The translations under genes and the position numbers were made by a program. The notes below the pieces were generated by a model. That model saw only the letters and a list, made by a program, of their open reading frames with translations, was not told the DNA's origin and did not search any database. This document shows, piece by piece, positions 1 through 10,100 of a DNA stretch of 64,000 nt. The stretch lies in the NCBI GenBank assembly GCA_002989075.1, contig PSQN01000004.1:1674001-1738000 (forward strand). Reading direction: 5' to 3'. Every line of letters begins with the position of its first letter. Within the stretch, counting starts at the first letter, position 1. Source of the stretch: Arthonia radiata (lineage: Eukaryota; Ascomycota; Arthoniomycetes; Arthoniales; Arthoniaceae).

Positions 1-1786
1 ACAGACCATCGTCCCTAGCTTTGGACTCTCGCTCCAGCTGTTTAATCCGTTTGCGTAAGGCCTGATTTTCCTTTCGTACCTTGATGACGTCCGTCGATAG
101 CTGTGCATTCTTGGCGATGAGGTCTTTCACGCCTTCATCAGATCGGTCTTGCAGGGCTTGATACAGGTAGTGAATCTTCAACTTCAGGTCAAAGTTCTCT
201 TTTGACAGCTTGTCGATTCGACTATTCTGCTCTTTCAAGGTGAGCTCGCCTTTCGTTCTTGAAAAGTTGGGCGTTCCAAAAGATTTTGCAGTGGAGCCGA
301 ATGACTGGGCTTCTCGGTAATTCCTGGCCACCGTTGCAGGCACCTGCACGTCGCGCACATTACGCGCAATAACTGTATCTCGAGGGTCGGACAAGCCGGT
401 CATGCCTGCTCGTGGAGTCTCGGGCGGCGACTGAGTCTTCGATCGATGCTCTGCAACTGGCGTCAAGTTGCTTTCTTGCGCACCTGCTTGCAACCCGTTG
501 GCGTGCCTTCTGCGCCGATAGCTCGCTGATCTGTCCGTATTTATGGACATCGTTGAGGCCACGCTTCCCAGACTAGGTAGTCTTGAGAGCTCGTGATCTG
601 GTCGTACCGTCGAGTGGCTTCTAGGAGTCCCAACACCGCTGCCTGTACCCAAAAAGTCACCTTCATTGGATATGTGTGATGACGCCGAGGAGCGTTGACT
701 GGCTTGACGACTTTTCAAGTAACTAGGTCTCCTGCCTGCCGTGGGCTTGAGCTGCTCGCTTGAGCTGCGTTTCAGATCATGAGAAGGCGATGCTCGGCTA
801 CTATCATGGTGGTTTGGCAATGTTTCATCACTCGGATCTTCAGGCTGTGCTTCGACATCAGACACAGAGTTTGACGTGCGCATTTGCTCGTGTGGCGCAC
901 TCGAGGGGCTCTCGATTTCGCCGCGGGAGGCTGAGGGTTCAAATTTTGACGACCCTCGTGGCTGCGCCGATCCCAACGTGGTGCCATTCCGGAGAGGACT
1001 GAATCCGGCGGCCGCGCGCAGCTTGCTCCTCTGTGCAGCAGCAGCAGAGGGTGAGGATAGAGAATGTTTCACCAGATGCTCAGTATCGTCTTCATCGACA
1101 TCTTCGCTCTTCTCTTCCGATATGCGGTAAGTATGCCTCGTCGCAGGGGTGTGGAAGTATTCCGCAGGCGTCTCGAAAGCGTTTCTTGGAGCGCTAGACA
1201 TGGAGTCGAGAAAGGATGAGTCTTCCGCTGATCTTTCGTCTGTCGTGCGATGCTGTGATTGACCGGTTTCACCGTGCCGTATATTGTGGGATGAAATTGG
1301 GCCTGATGGCACAGGTGGATGGTCGGCCAAGAAGGATGATTCCATGTCCATAAGCTTCCTTTTCATGTAACGCTCATCCATTTCTGTAGTGTCGCTGTAC
1401 ACCTCATGATGCGGATAGCCATTTGTTGCTACGTCCGTGTCACTAGAAGGTGTATCGTATCGAAGTTCACGCGATGGAAGCGGCACATCGTAGTCTCGAG
1501 TTGAAGGTCGGCTACCGAAGGCGCCAGCGTGGAGAGAGGCTGGGGAAGTGCGTGGGTTGAGAGGCAGCTGCGTCGTCGAGCTGGATTCTCTGGGTGGATC
1601 GACGGCTTCAGGTTGGTCGTCTATCTCTTCTTCTAATGCTTGTGGCTCATCTTGCTCGATCTCCGACTTGGGTCGTGGTGAGGACAAGATGCGACTGAAC
1701 GGGCGACTGGTGCGGCGAGGCGAGGGAGAGTCGCCCTTGGAGCGAAAGATGGAAGATCTGACCTTCTCAAGCCTCGAAGAGCTCAT
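1..1786 (-). CDS. apsB: ApsB/Mto1-type gamma-tubulin complex recruiter, N-terminal part (runs off left edge)
   Basis: Open frame from an ATG at 1786 to the window edge, 595 codons without a stop or intron. The first ~500 residues are low-complexity, Ser/Pro/acid-rich and probably disordered. From about residue 512 to the edge a coiled coil begins with a centrosomin motif 1 (CM1): LTLKEQNSRIDKLSKENFDL, then an LKIHYLYQALQDRSDEGVK stretch. CM1 is the signature by which S. pombe Mto1, A. nidulans ApsB and animal CDK5RAP2/centrosomin bind the gamma-tubulin complex and start microtubules at spindle poles, septa and other non-nuclear sites. The C-terminal coiled coil and targeting region lie outside the window. 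The family call rests on CM1; the name ApsB is by kingdom and context. Confidence 0.85.
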   Translation of the reverse strand, partial: MSSSRLEKVRSSIFRSKGDSPSPRRTSRPFSRILSSPRPKSEIEQDEPQALEEEIDDQPEAVDPPRESSSTTQLPLNPRTSPASLHAGAFGSRPSTRDYDVPLPSRELRYDTPSSDTDVATNGYPHHEVYSDTTEMDERYMKRKLMDMESSFLADHPPVPSGPISSHNIRHGETGQSQHRTTDERSAEDSSFLDSMSSAPRNAFETPAEYFHTPATRHTYRISEEKSEDVDEDDTEHLVKHSLSSPSAAAAQRSKLRAAAGFSPLRNGTTLGSAQPRGSSKFEPSASRGEIESPSSAPHEQMRTSNSVSDVEAQPEDPSDETLPNHHDSSRASPSHDLKRSSSEQLKPTAGRRPSYLKSRQASQRSSASSHISNEGDFLGTGSGVGTPRSHSTVRPDHELSRLPSLGSVASTMSINTDRSASYRRRRHANGLQAGAQESNLTPVAEHRSKTQSPPETPRAGMTGLSDPRDTVIARNVRDVQVPATVARNYREAQSFGSTAKSFGTPNFSRTKGELTLKEQNSRIDKLSKENFDLKLKIHYLYQALQDRSDEGVKDLIAKNAQLSTDVIKVRKENQALRKRIKQLERESKARDDGL

Positions 1787-2532
1787 TGTTCCGGCACGGG
1801 GCTGATGCAGGATGTCGTGTCGGGTATCAATGGGGGTGTGCTGGATGGCGGAACGCTAGCATGTGGTTTGCTGAGGGGAGCGATCGCCGGAGTGTGGAGT
1901 GCGCGTCCAAGCATTGCTTCATGCGATTGTTGACGAACGCAAAGTTGTCTCGTCGTGGTGCTCTCAGCCAGCACCTATTGCGGAAGTGTTAGGATGAGGA
2001 AGCGTAGGTGTGCGGGAAGATGGGACGCGTGCTGGATGTTGGGAGAGACGCGAAGCAGATCTGCAGGAACAGCTGGATGAAGTTGGCTGCAGAAAATGAA
2101 ACCCAAAAGGTGACTGGCGCCGCCTTAGCCCAAAACCCCTCTAAAAATTGCCGGTGAACCCCGACTCAAACCCCCTAAATCCGGGGCTGAAACCCCCCGA
2201 AGCCCGCCCAGATGCGGGTGTTGAGAGGCCCACGCTAGATTTCAGATCTCGGAACAATCTCTTTTGCCTTCCGCACCAGGTGCTCACATGCAACCTGACA
2301 GGTGACAACTCTTCCAGAATTACGGGAATTTTACGACCTACACCACGCGAACTTACAAGAACATGGTTGCTACGGCAATGGTAAACCACCGACCAGCACA
2401 GCTCATTGTTGCTAAAAGGAGCACCTTCCAATCATTGTAACCACACCCGCTGAAATGCGCCATTGAGATGTTCGATCCGCCTCATCTGGGTACCCCTATC
2501 CCCACGGTCTCTCTCACCTCCCAAGCAGCCAG
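1787..2532. other. Intergenic, upstream of the apsB-like gene
   Basis: This 746-bp gap lies between the start of the apsB-like gene and the stop of the App1-like gene, so it should hold the apsB promoter and the App1-like 3' end. No convincing gene is visible. Around 2130-2215 the minus strand carries a cluster of G-runs of 3-6 with short spacers. No tRNA or repeat was recognised. Confidence 0.5.
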
Positions 2533-3771
2533 CTACTTCGACTTGACCAACTCATCGAACTGCTTCCTCACCTCCTCCGCATCATCAAACACAGACCATA
2601 GATCCCTATTCAAGCCCTCAAAAGCCTTGTCGAATCTTGCGGGCGCGTTCCGATCCGCATCCCCGCGTCCAGGAATAATCCCGTCCCCAGGTTCAACGAC
2701 ATTCTTCACCCGCCTGATGAAGATTTTGCCAATCCATTGTGGATGCCGTCTTGCCATCTCAGCATATGCCTCAGGGTCCGTCTGAGTACTGTCTCCAACG
2801 CAGATGAACTTGCGCTTTGGCCAGTACTTGAAGATGCGGTGTTCCATCTTGTCGACCTTGTAGTCTTTGGTACCTCTGTTGATGCTGCTGAGAAAGTTGC
2901 CAACGTTCTGCCAGCTGGCGTTGCGTAGCTCGATGGTGCCGCGAGGATAGTACTTGTCTCGGAACTCGTGCAGAAACTGGTAGAGGTTGTAAGGTGACGC
3001 TGACAGGTACCAGAACGGTGGATTGTTTAAAGTCTTATTGATGTGCCAGTAAAGCTCCGGCATGCCCGCGATCGGCTTGGGCTCGTCCAGAAACGTAGTC
3101 TTAAGTATACCAGCCACGTGATCGGTCAGCGTGATTTTGATCGTGTCGTCAATATCGCTGATGACCGCCCAGCCTTCTGGGGCCGCATACGTTGTGAAAG
3201 CGGGCACGTGATGCACGCCACCGGCCGCAGCTGCTCTTGTAATATCACCGCCTGCGAGCTGACCGCTGATGGTGATCTCGTCACGGGCAACGCCATTAGC
3301 GTTGGATGGTCCAACTTCACGCTCGGCGACACCGATGCCGTCATCGCTGTCAGCGTGATCTGTCGACACTTTCCGGATACGTACGTCGACCTTGCGGCCC
3401 TCAAGGACTTCGCGGAAAAAGGGGAGCACTCGCTTCTCGACGTGCTTGCGGTCGTGCTCAGCGCCACTTGGGTCTGTGCCTAATAACCCTGCTTTCTGGA
3501 GCTGCTCAATGATGTGGGCAACGACCTGTTGTGCAATCTTGCCTGTGCCACGCGCGAAGAAAGCTGCGACCAGCGATGAGCGCCATGTCTTCGGGTCCGA
3601 GGGATCTTGCGCAGCAGTGTTGTCGAGTAGCCAAATGAGATCAGTGGGAGCAGCTGGGTCTGCAGCCCGAGGGTGCGAAGCGAAGAGGGATTCTTCGCCA
3701 GCGAAGGGATTAATGGCAGCTGGGATTGGGTTAGGGATGGCGGATGCTATGCTGCCAACGATAGAAGCCAT
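2533..3771 (-). CDS. App1-like phosphatidate phosphatase (DUF2183 family)
   Basis: Single-exon 412-residue protein with ATG at 3771. The C-terminal half is a DUF2183/App1 catalytic domain. The HAD-type nucleophile motif DIDDT (DxDxT) is near residue 207, followed by YLSASPYNLYQFLHEF and FICVGDSTQTDPE, as in other family members. Yeast App1 is a Mg-dependent phosphatidate phosphatase of cortical actin patches, converting phosphatidate to diacylglycerol. This protein is shorter than yeast App1 (about 590 aa) and lacks its long Pro-rich C-terminal tail, which is usual for filamentous-fungal paralogues. The N-terminal ~150 residues are poorly conserved and include an Ala/Pro-rich start. No signal peptide or membrane segment is seen. 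The enzyme class is confident; the in vivo substrate is inferred from the family. Confidence 0.85.
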   Translation of the reverse strand: MASIVGSIASAIPNPIPAAINPFAGEESLFASHPRAADPAAPTDLIWLLDNTAAQDPSDPKTWRSSLVAAFFARGTGKIAQQVVAHIIEQLQKAGLLGTDPSGAEHDRKHVEKRVLPFFREVLEGRKVDVRIRKVSTDHADSDDGIGVAEREVGPSNANGVARDEITISGQLAGGDITRAAAAGGVHHVPAFTTYAAPEGWAVISDIDDTIKITLTDHVAGILKTTFLDEPKPIAGMPELYWHINKTLNNPPFWYLSASPYNLYQFLHEFRDKYYPRGTIELRNASWQNVGNFLSSINRGTKDYKVDKMEHRIFKYWPKRKFICVGDSTQTDPEAYAEMARRHPQWIGKIFIRRVKNVVEPGDGIIPGRGDADRNAPARFDKAFEGLNRDLWSVFDDAEEVRKQFDELVKSK

Positions 3772-4391
3772 ATCAAGATGTAGAAGGGAAAGCCTGCGTG
3801 GTAGGGTAGAAGTTTAGCTTGTATAAGTTTTTGCTGTGCTCGCAAAAGCTGTACTGCAGGTCGAGGTAAGAGCCGAAGGACAGGGAAGATGCGTCGTCCG
3901 CTTTTCAGAGGTCCTAGGCTGCGACAGGTCAACTACTGAGCGAAGCAGAGACGTACATAATGGACGCTGCGTATGGCCCCACTCAGCTGTGCAGAAGTCA
4001 CGTAGCTCAATCAGCAGGAACGACTCGTGGAATGCCCCACTCAGCCAAGATCGAGCGTGCCCTGCAATGGCTGGTACCTGGAAAATACCTTGGTTGGTGC
4101 ATTAGACTATTCTATGCATAATATAGTACATGGACTGATGTTACGAATTGCGTGCAGAAGGCGATGACTGAGTGGCGTGGACATTATTGTGAGCTTGGCA
4201 CCCAATGACTGGGCACTCATGTGCTCGTCTTGTTTAGTCGAGGTATTCGTCACTGTTTGGCGTTGTTTCTTGCGCTTGCTTCGGCCGTTAATTTCAGTGG
4301 TGTTGGGGCGTCTATAAATGTATGTGTCAGCACATACTTCCAACAAAGCCGCTATGCCAGCAAATTTTGGCCCAGAGCTTGCTAATTACAA

Positions 4392-6509
4392 CTAACGCCA
4401 GCGGCCCGGTGGCCAGGAGGACTGTAGACTGAAAGCAAAGCAAGCGCGGTACTCACCATCTTTCGGCATGTGCACTTCCACCACTTTCAGCATGTCCGGC
4501 TCGGCAAAGTCTTTGTCGCTGAGCAGTTTCGTGGCCTCGTCTTTCGTCTTCACCTGATAAGTTCTGTAGGATCCCTGAGGTGCGCCGAAAGTGGCAGGGA
4601 GATCCAAATACTTCCAGTCTCCGACGTCGTTGTACTTCGCATCCATGCCGTGAATGAAGCGCTCAATCGTGTATCCCTGATTGCACACGATGAACAGGAT
4701 AGGCGACAACTTCAAGCGTATGATCGTGCTAAGCTCCTGAGCGGTTAGCTGGAGAGAGCCCTCGCCAGTAAACAACACTGTGCGCTTCTTGCCCTTCTCC
4801 ACGCCAGCCAGAGCAGCTCCTTGGGTACAGCCGAAGGCAAATCCGATGCTGCCTGCGTGTAATGAGTCAGCTTAAAGCATTCTGCGCAGCAATTACGTTC
4901 GATCCTTGATATGTTAGACGAGACTCATCAAGCGAGTGCACTGGCTGCCAAGCATTGCTCGCGGGGTGGAAAGAGTCGTATGAGGGCTTGAAATCTTACC
5001 CCACAGTATTTGACTGACTAATCATTGCACAGGTCAGTTTGAGGCTGTCCCAGTACCAGATGAGGTGATGTGTAACTTACTGCCCTCAACACCCTTCTTG
5101 AACAGTACCTCCCAGATGCCGTAACCGCTCGTTCCAGTCTCAGAAATGACAATGTCGTCCGGTCTGATCCAATCGCTCAGGCGAGGCCAGAACCATTCAT
5201 GAGTGATGGTCTGATCACCCGTCTTGCCCTCTGGTAAAGGTCTTCGGACCGGTGGGGTTGGAGGCGTGTTGACCTCGCCTAGCTGCTGCGATACCTTTCG
5301 AAGGACTCCATTCATGCGGCAATTCTGATATATTGAGTACTTGACCTGGATGTGAGAGCTATGGAAGTCAATCGAGTTCAATTGGCTCGTCCGGTACGTG
5401 AAACCGGCTGTGTTGAAATCGGACTTGATGGCGCCGATGGACAGAATCAAGTCCGATGACTCGACAGCTTGCCTGACATCTGGATGCGATCCGTCGCCAG
5501 CATAGACGCCACTGTAGTTCGGCAAAGTCTCGTCGACGGCGCCTTTACCCATCGGTGCTACAAACGTTGGCAAGCCAGATTTGGTGACCAGCTCTCTGGT
5601 CTAGCGACGCTCGTTAGCAAGAGATCCCTGCGACAGCATCCAAATATGGAGGATCCCGTGCGTAAGGTTCTATGTTGGGAGCACGCAGACGAGGGATTGA
5701 GTGCAGACATGACATTGAGACGAATGACAGTTATGAGCTTACCTCATCAAGGGCGCGATGTCGAATAGCGCAAGCATCAACGAGAATGATAGGTTTTTTT
5801 GCCTCTTGAAGATGCTTCAGGACCACCGAAACGGCGTAGTCTTCTTGATCTTTGTCGTTGGGAGGGTAAGTCAGGTCGATGGGCTGCTGAAGGCGTTCGC
5901 CTTCGATCTTTTTGCCGACCATATCGGTAGGTAAAGCAAGGTATACCGGCCGACTTTGGAGCCAGCATTGGCGGATGGCGTGATCAATCATCTCTGCCAC
6001 GTTCATGGGATCATGAAGATTGGAGGTGACGCAAGAGATAGCAGCGCTCATGTTTTCGAAGACCTTGAAATCGCCGTTGCCCAAGGTGTGATGCAGCATC
6101 ATACCGTTGGCTTGAGAGAGCGTCGATGGAGTGCCGACAATGTGGACCACAGGGACATACTCGGCATACGAGCCAGCAATAGCATTGAGTGCGCTGAGCT
6201 CGCCAACACCAAAAGTGGTGATCATGGCACTGATGCCCTTTACACGAGCATAGCCATCAGCGGCATAGCCTGCGTTGAGCTCGTTGCAGTTGCCCACCCA
6301 TTGGAGGTTGGCTTTCGGTAGATAGTCCAGAGCAACTAGGTTGTAATCTCCGGGCACCCCGTGCACTGATCTGATACCTACTTCATAGAGTCTGTAGGTG
6401 ATAAGTCATCTCTGGAAGACGTGTATAGCTGAGTATCGTACCGTCTGAACAGGTACTCTGCCACGTCCACAGGCTGTTTCAGTGTCGAGGCACGGATATC
6501 TGAGGCCAT
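4392..6509 (-). CDS. pdcA: Pyruvate decarboxylase (five coding exons, one of 18 nt)
   Basis: Thiamine-diphosphate enzyme converting pyruvate to acetaldehyde and CO2. Exons: 6509-6442, 6391-5743, 5600-5081, 5017-5000 and from 4852. All phases agree. The N-terminus reads [24 protein letters not shown] across intron 1. The catalytic Glu is in [15 protein letters not shown] and the HH pair in [12 protein letters not shown]. The cofactor motif is GEGSLQLT...[12 protein letters not shown] for GDGS occurs in several filamentous-fungal PDCs. The 18-nt exon supplies SQILWG, an invariant part of the fold. After HMPKDG at about residue 550 a strong donor (GTGAGT, 4456) appears. Unspliced read-through gives a stop at 4392 and 571 aa, the family length but with an atypical tail. 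Splicing to an acceptor at 4352 would extend the protein to 4107. The 3' end is therefore uncertain. Confidence 0.88.
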
Positions 6510-7187
6510 CTCTGCGAAGGTTGGGGTAGTCTGATCGCTCCACACCAGTTCTTCTCACCTCTGTAGTTGATTGCTATTTACGAGCTTTCTACACAGTATA
6601 GAGGTCGGGTTTGCAGCGGGCAAAGGAGAAAAAAGCTGCTATATTGGCAGGCTCGCGGAGACTTCGACGCGAGGAAGAGCTCGGCACACCCGGCTAAAGA
6701 ACAAAGCGAGGAGCTCTTAGTATGTCGAATTCACGACTATCAGGCAAGTTTACGGTCTGTCGGAAGATAGTGGCAAGCCTTACCTATATTCCAGGTGATT
6801 TGTTGTTATAAGACGGAAGGAGCCTTCGCTTTAGAAATAAATGCAGGCGCGTCTATCAAATGAACATCTTATCTGATCGTCTCTAGTCTCACCTGATAGG
6901 GCTGATCACTAGTCAGGACCATGCAGAGTCAGTGCTGGCGGGCTTGGCGGTCCGTCTCTCGCAGAAGCAAGACAGTGAGCCTTCGCGTGAGATTCCACTT
7001 CATCCGCACTCATCCTACAAATCGCCCTTTCCGTTAGCATTTAAGGGTCGCCGCGACGATAGAAAGTGTCTTCGTTCCGATTGAGTACCTCCGCACCACC
7101 TTTAAGGATGCCTAGCCTCTCGCAAGCGCGAAGAGTGGGGAGATACCTTTAGGACGTGCCTGGCAACCATCTCATACTTGAGACGAG
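6510..7187. promoter_or_regulatory. Divergent promoter region between pyruvate decarboxylase and BCK1
   Basis: This 678-bp gap separates the two start codons (6509 minus, 7188 plus) and must hold both promoters and 5' leaders. I see no gene and no specific binding site that I would name with confidence. Confidence 0.5.
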
Positions 7188-10100
7188 ATGCACACTCCCT
7201 ACACGCCGTCGCAAAGGCAGCCAACTCCTGGTCAGAATTATATACCTCCGCCTCCACCGCCGCCGCCGCAGCCAGCACCTCCACAGACCCACGGCATTGC
7301 TCTCCCACCTCCACCACCCCGACCGAATAATGCAATCCCGCGCACGCCCGGCGGCGCAAATGCCAACGAAGCATACACGTGGACTGGCGGAACATGGCCA
7401 CGACAGATGAGCTATCCTCCACCTCCACCACCCAAGGAAGGTCAGTTGCCAAACCAAGCGCAGACTCATGGCCAAGGTCACGGCGCTGGACATACACAAG
7501 GTCATACACAAGTTCATGCTCAGAGCCACACCCTCAACCACAGCCAAGGAGTGGCGACCTATAACCCCGGTGCCTATTACCAATACAACACTCCATCTCA
7601 CCATCCAAGCGCGTCCAGTGGGCAACCTCTGACAACAGCGACGTTTGTACCTGGACCGCTCTCCTGGGGCATTGGAGTGGGCATACCCGGGTACGAAGAG
7701 TATCGATCTAGCAGCAATTATGAGCCGGCCGCACGCGATGACTCGTATAACATCAACGTGCCGTTTGAGGATGGGCCTCGGTCGCCGGTCGCAACGAAAG
7801 AAGAAGCAGCCACCACAACACAAGGTCGTCCGCCTCCGACTCAGCCGGCTCTTCCAGCCACACATAGACCATCTGCTCCAGTCGATGCGCAAACTGCGCT
7901 TGCGGCTCAGTGGTCATTAGACCATGTATTGGCTTTGCTGAAAGCAAATGGCTTTTCGACTGAATGGCAAGATACGTTCAAACAGCTTGATTTGCATGCG
8001 TCTAAGTTTCTGGATCTTGGCAAACAAAACGCTGGCAAAGGGCCCAGTCTGATGTATTCAACTATAAATCCCAAGCTTTGCGAAATCACTAAGGCACGCG
8101 GCATGAGTTTTGACCAAACACAAGCGCGCGAGGAGGGAAAACGACTTAGAAAGATCGTTCGAGGTATCAATCAGAATGGCGGCGTCCCAGCGAGTAGTCC
8201 TTTTATGCGTCAGCGAGGTTCTACGATTGATCATTCATCTTCGACGCCATCAACTGCTGGAGATGCAGACAGTCCTGGCAAGCAAATGCCCCCCGTTGCG
8301 TCACCGAGGGTAAATTCCTTGTCGCAGCCACGTGCACCCAAGCCCGCGACATTCCCACCACCCGATAGCGAGGCACCTGCAATGGAACGCTCTAGAAGTG
8401 CGTTTACAGAGTCAACCCTAAGAGGTCTGGAAGTAGCACCCAAAAAACAGAGTCCTAGTAGCTCAATAGCTGAGATGTCAGCTTCGGGACACAGTCCAAC
8501 GACCACAGAAGCGCGCACAAATTCCAGTCGGACGACTCTCGACAGTAATTCCCAGGCGGCTTCCGCGAAGCCGGCCTCGATGTCAGGCCGCTATTATAAT
8601 AGCAACGTACATCACCGTGCTACGAGCTCGGAACAGAATCTTCTCACTGGAACAGCTGCCAAGTCACAAGACAGGCGGCGTCCCTCCATTGCAGAAGCCC
8701 AGGGACGTAATGGCAGTGCGGAAACTATGCACAGTGGCAAGGAGCACCGCAACATCATGAGCAAATTCATGAATCGCAAACGGAAAGATGAACCCGCAAC
8801 AACCTTTGAGGACATGAATTTACCATCGCCGTCCAGTCCCAATGCAATGCGAGCATTGTTTGGCACTTCGAACGCAAGTGACACTTCACTCACTCGCCCC
8901 CGCAGTGGGCACGAGAGGAGCAGCATCTATGGACGTTTACACTCCAAGTCTGATGCTAGCCGGAAATATGTTCTCATTACACCTGATGCGCAGAATTATC
9001 GCTTGATTGATGTCTCAGAAGTTGAGACGCCGGACATACTGCGAGCCTTGGTGCGATATCATCTCCAAGTGCCGCCCGAAGTAGCTGATTTGCCAATGTT
9101 CATGACCTCGCCAGGCCAAACAGACTTCCACGAGCCGCTTTCGGATGTTCAGATCGCGCAGTGTCTACTCGGAGCCGATTCTCAGGCTACCCTCAAGCTG
9201 TATGTCCGCACGCCGCAGCACAAGCTAGCTACAGCTTCTGGGCCCAACTCAGTTCTGTTCATGCCTTCGCCGTTTGCTTTACCTATCACCGGGCGATCTG
9301 CGGATGAGGAAACGCTGAGAGCGCTTGCACCCGCGCCTTTGACCGCGTCCAAGAAAGACTCGGATGATAAAGAGAAACCATATCAGACACTCAGAGGAGG
9401 CTCAAGCGCCAGTCGGGAGGAGCGCGAGAAAGAGCTGAAGAAGCGCATGGAAGATGATCGTGATGCGGACCTGAAGAAGCGAGTAGCTGAGGAGCAAGAT
9501 CCCGAGATGAAGAAACGCCTAGAAGAATACCGTAAAGACGTTGAGCGAAAGCAGCGAGACTATCACGAGAAGCGCCGAAGTCGGTTGGGTACGAACGGGC
9601 GACAAGACGTGATCGATTTCGATAAACGCAGAGAGTCACTAAATGAAGAGAAGCGTGACTCGCTTGTGCCATTGAGACAACCTCCACCGGCTCCACTGGA
9701 CTCTCACACCTTACTCAAGGCCAATTCGCTAAGAAAGTCGACTGGACCTTCTATCAGGCGGTCCGCGTCCGAACGAAGCGATGGAAGTTCATCGCACAGG
9801 TCGTGGGAGTTCATCGATCACGCTGATGAGAAGAAGCACCTTCAGCCTTCGCACTCAGGCATTGCTGGAGCTTTGGCAAGCGCTGGAACTATGCCAGCAG
9901 GCTTTGGTGCTCCTAAGGCGTCCAGCAAGCCCAACTCAAGACCCAGCAGCTCTCGTGCAGCTGCATCTTCATCCACCGGATCTACCAGACAAAGCCCCGA
10001 AAAGTCCCCACGAAGTCCAGGCTTTACGATGAGCAAGGGCAATGTTCCATTTAGGATACCAGATTACGATATTCAGAACAGAGTCTCAATGTCGCCAGAC

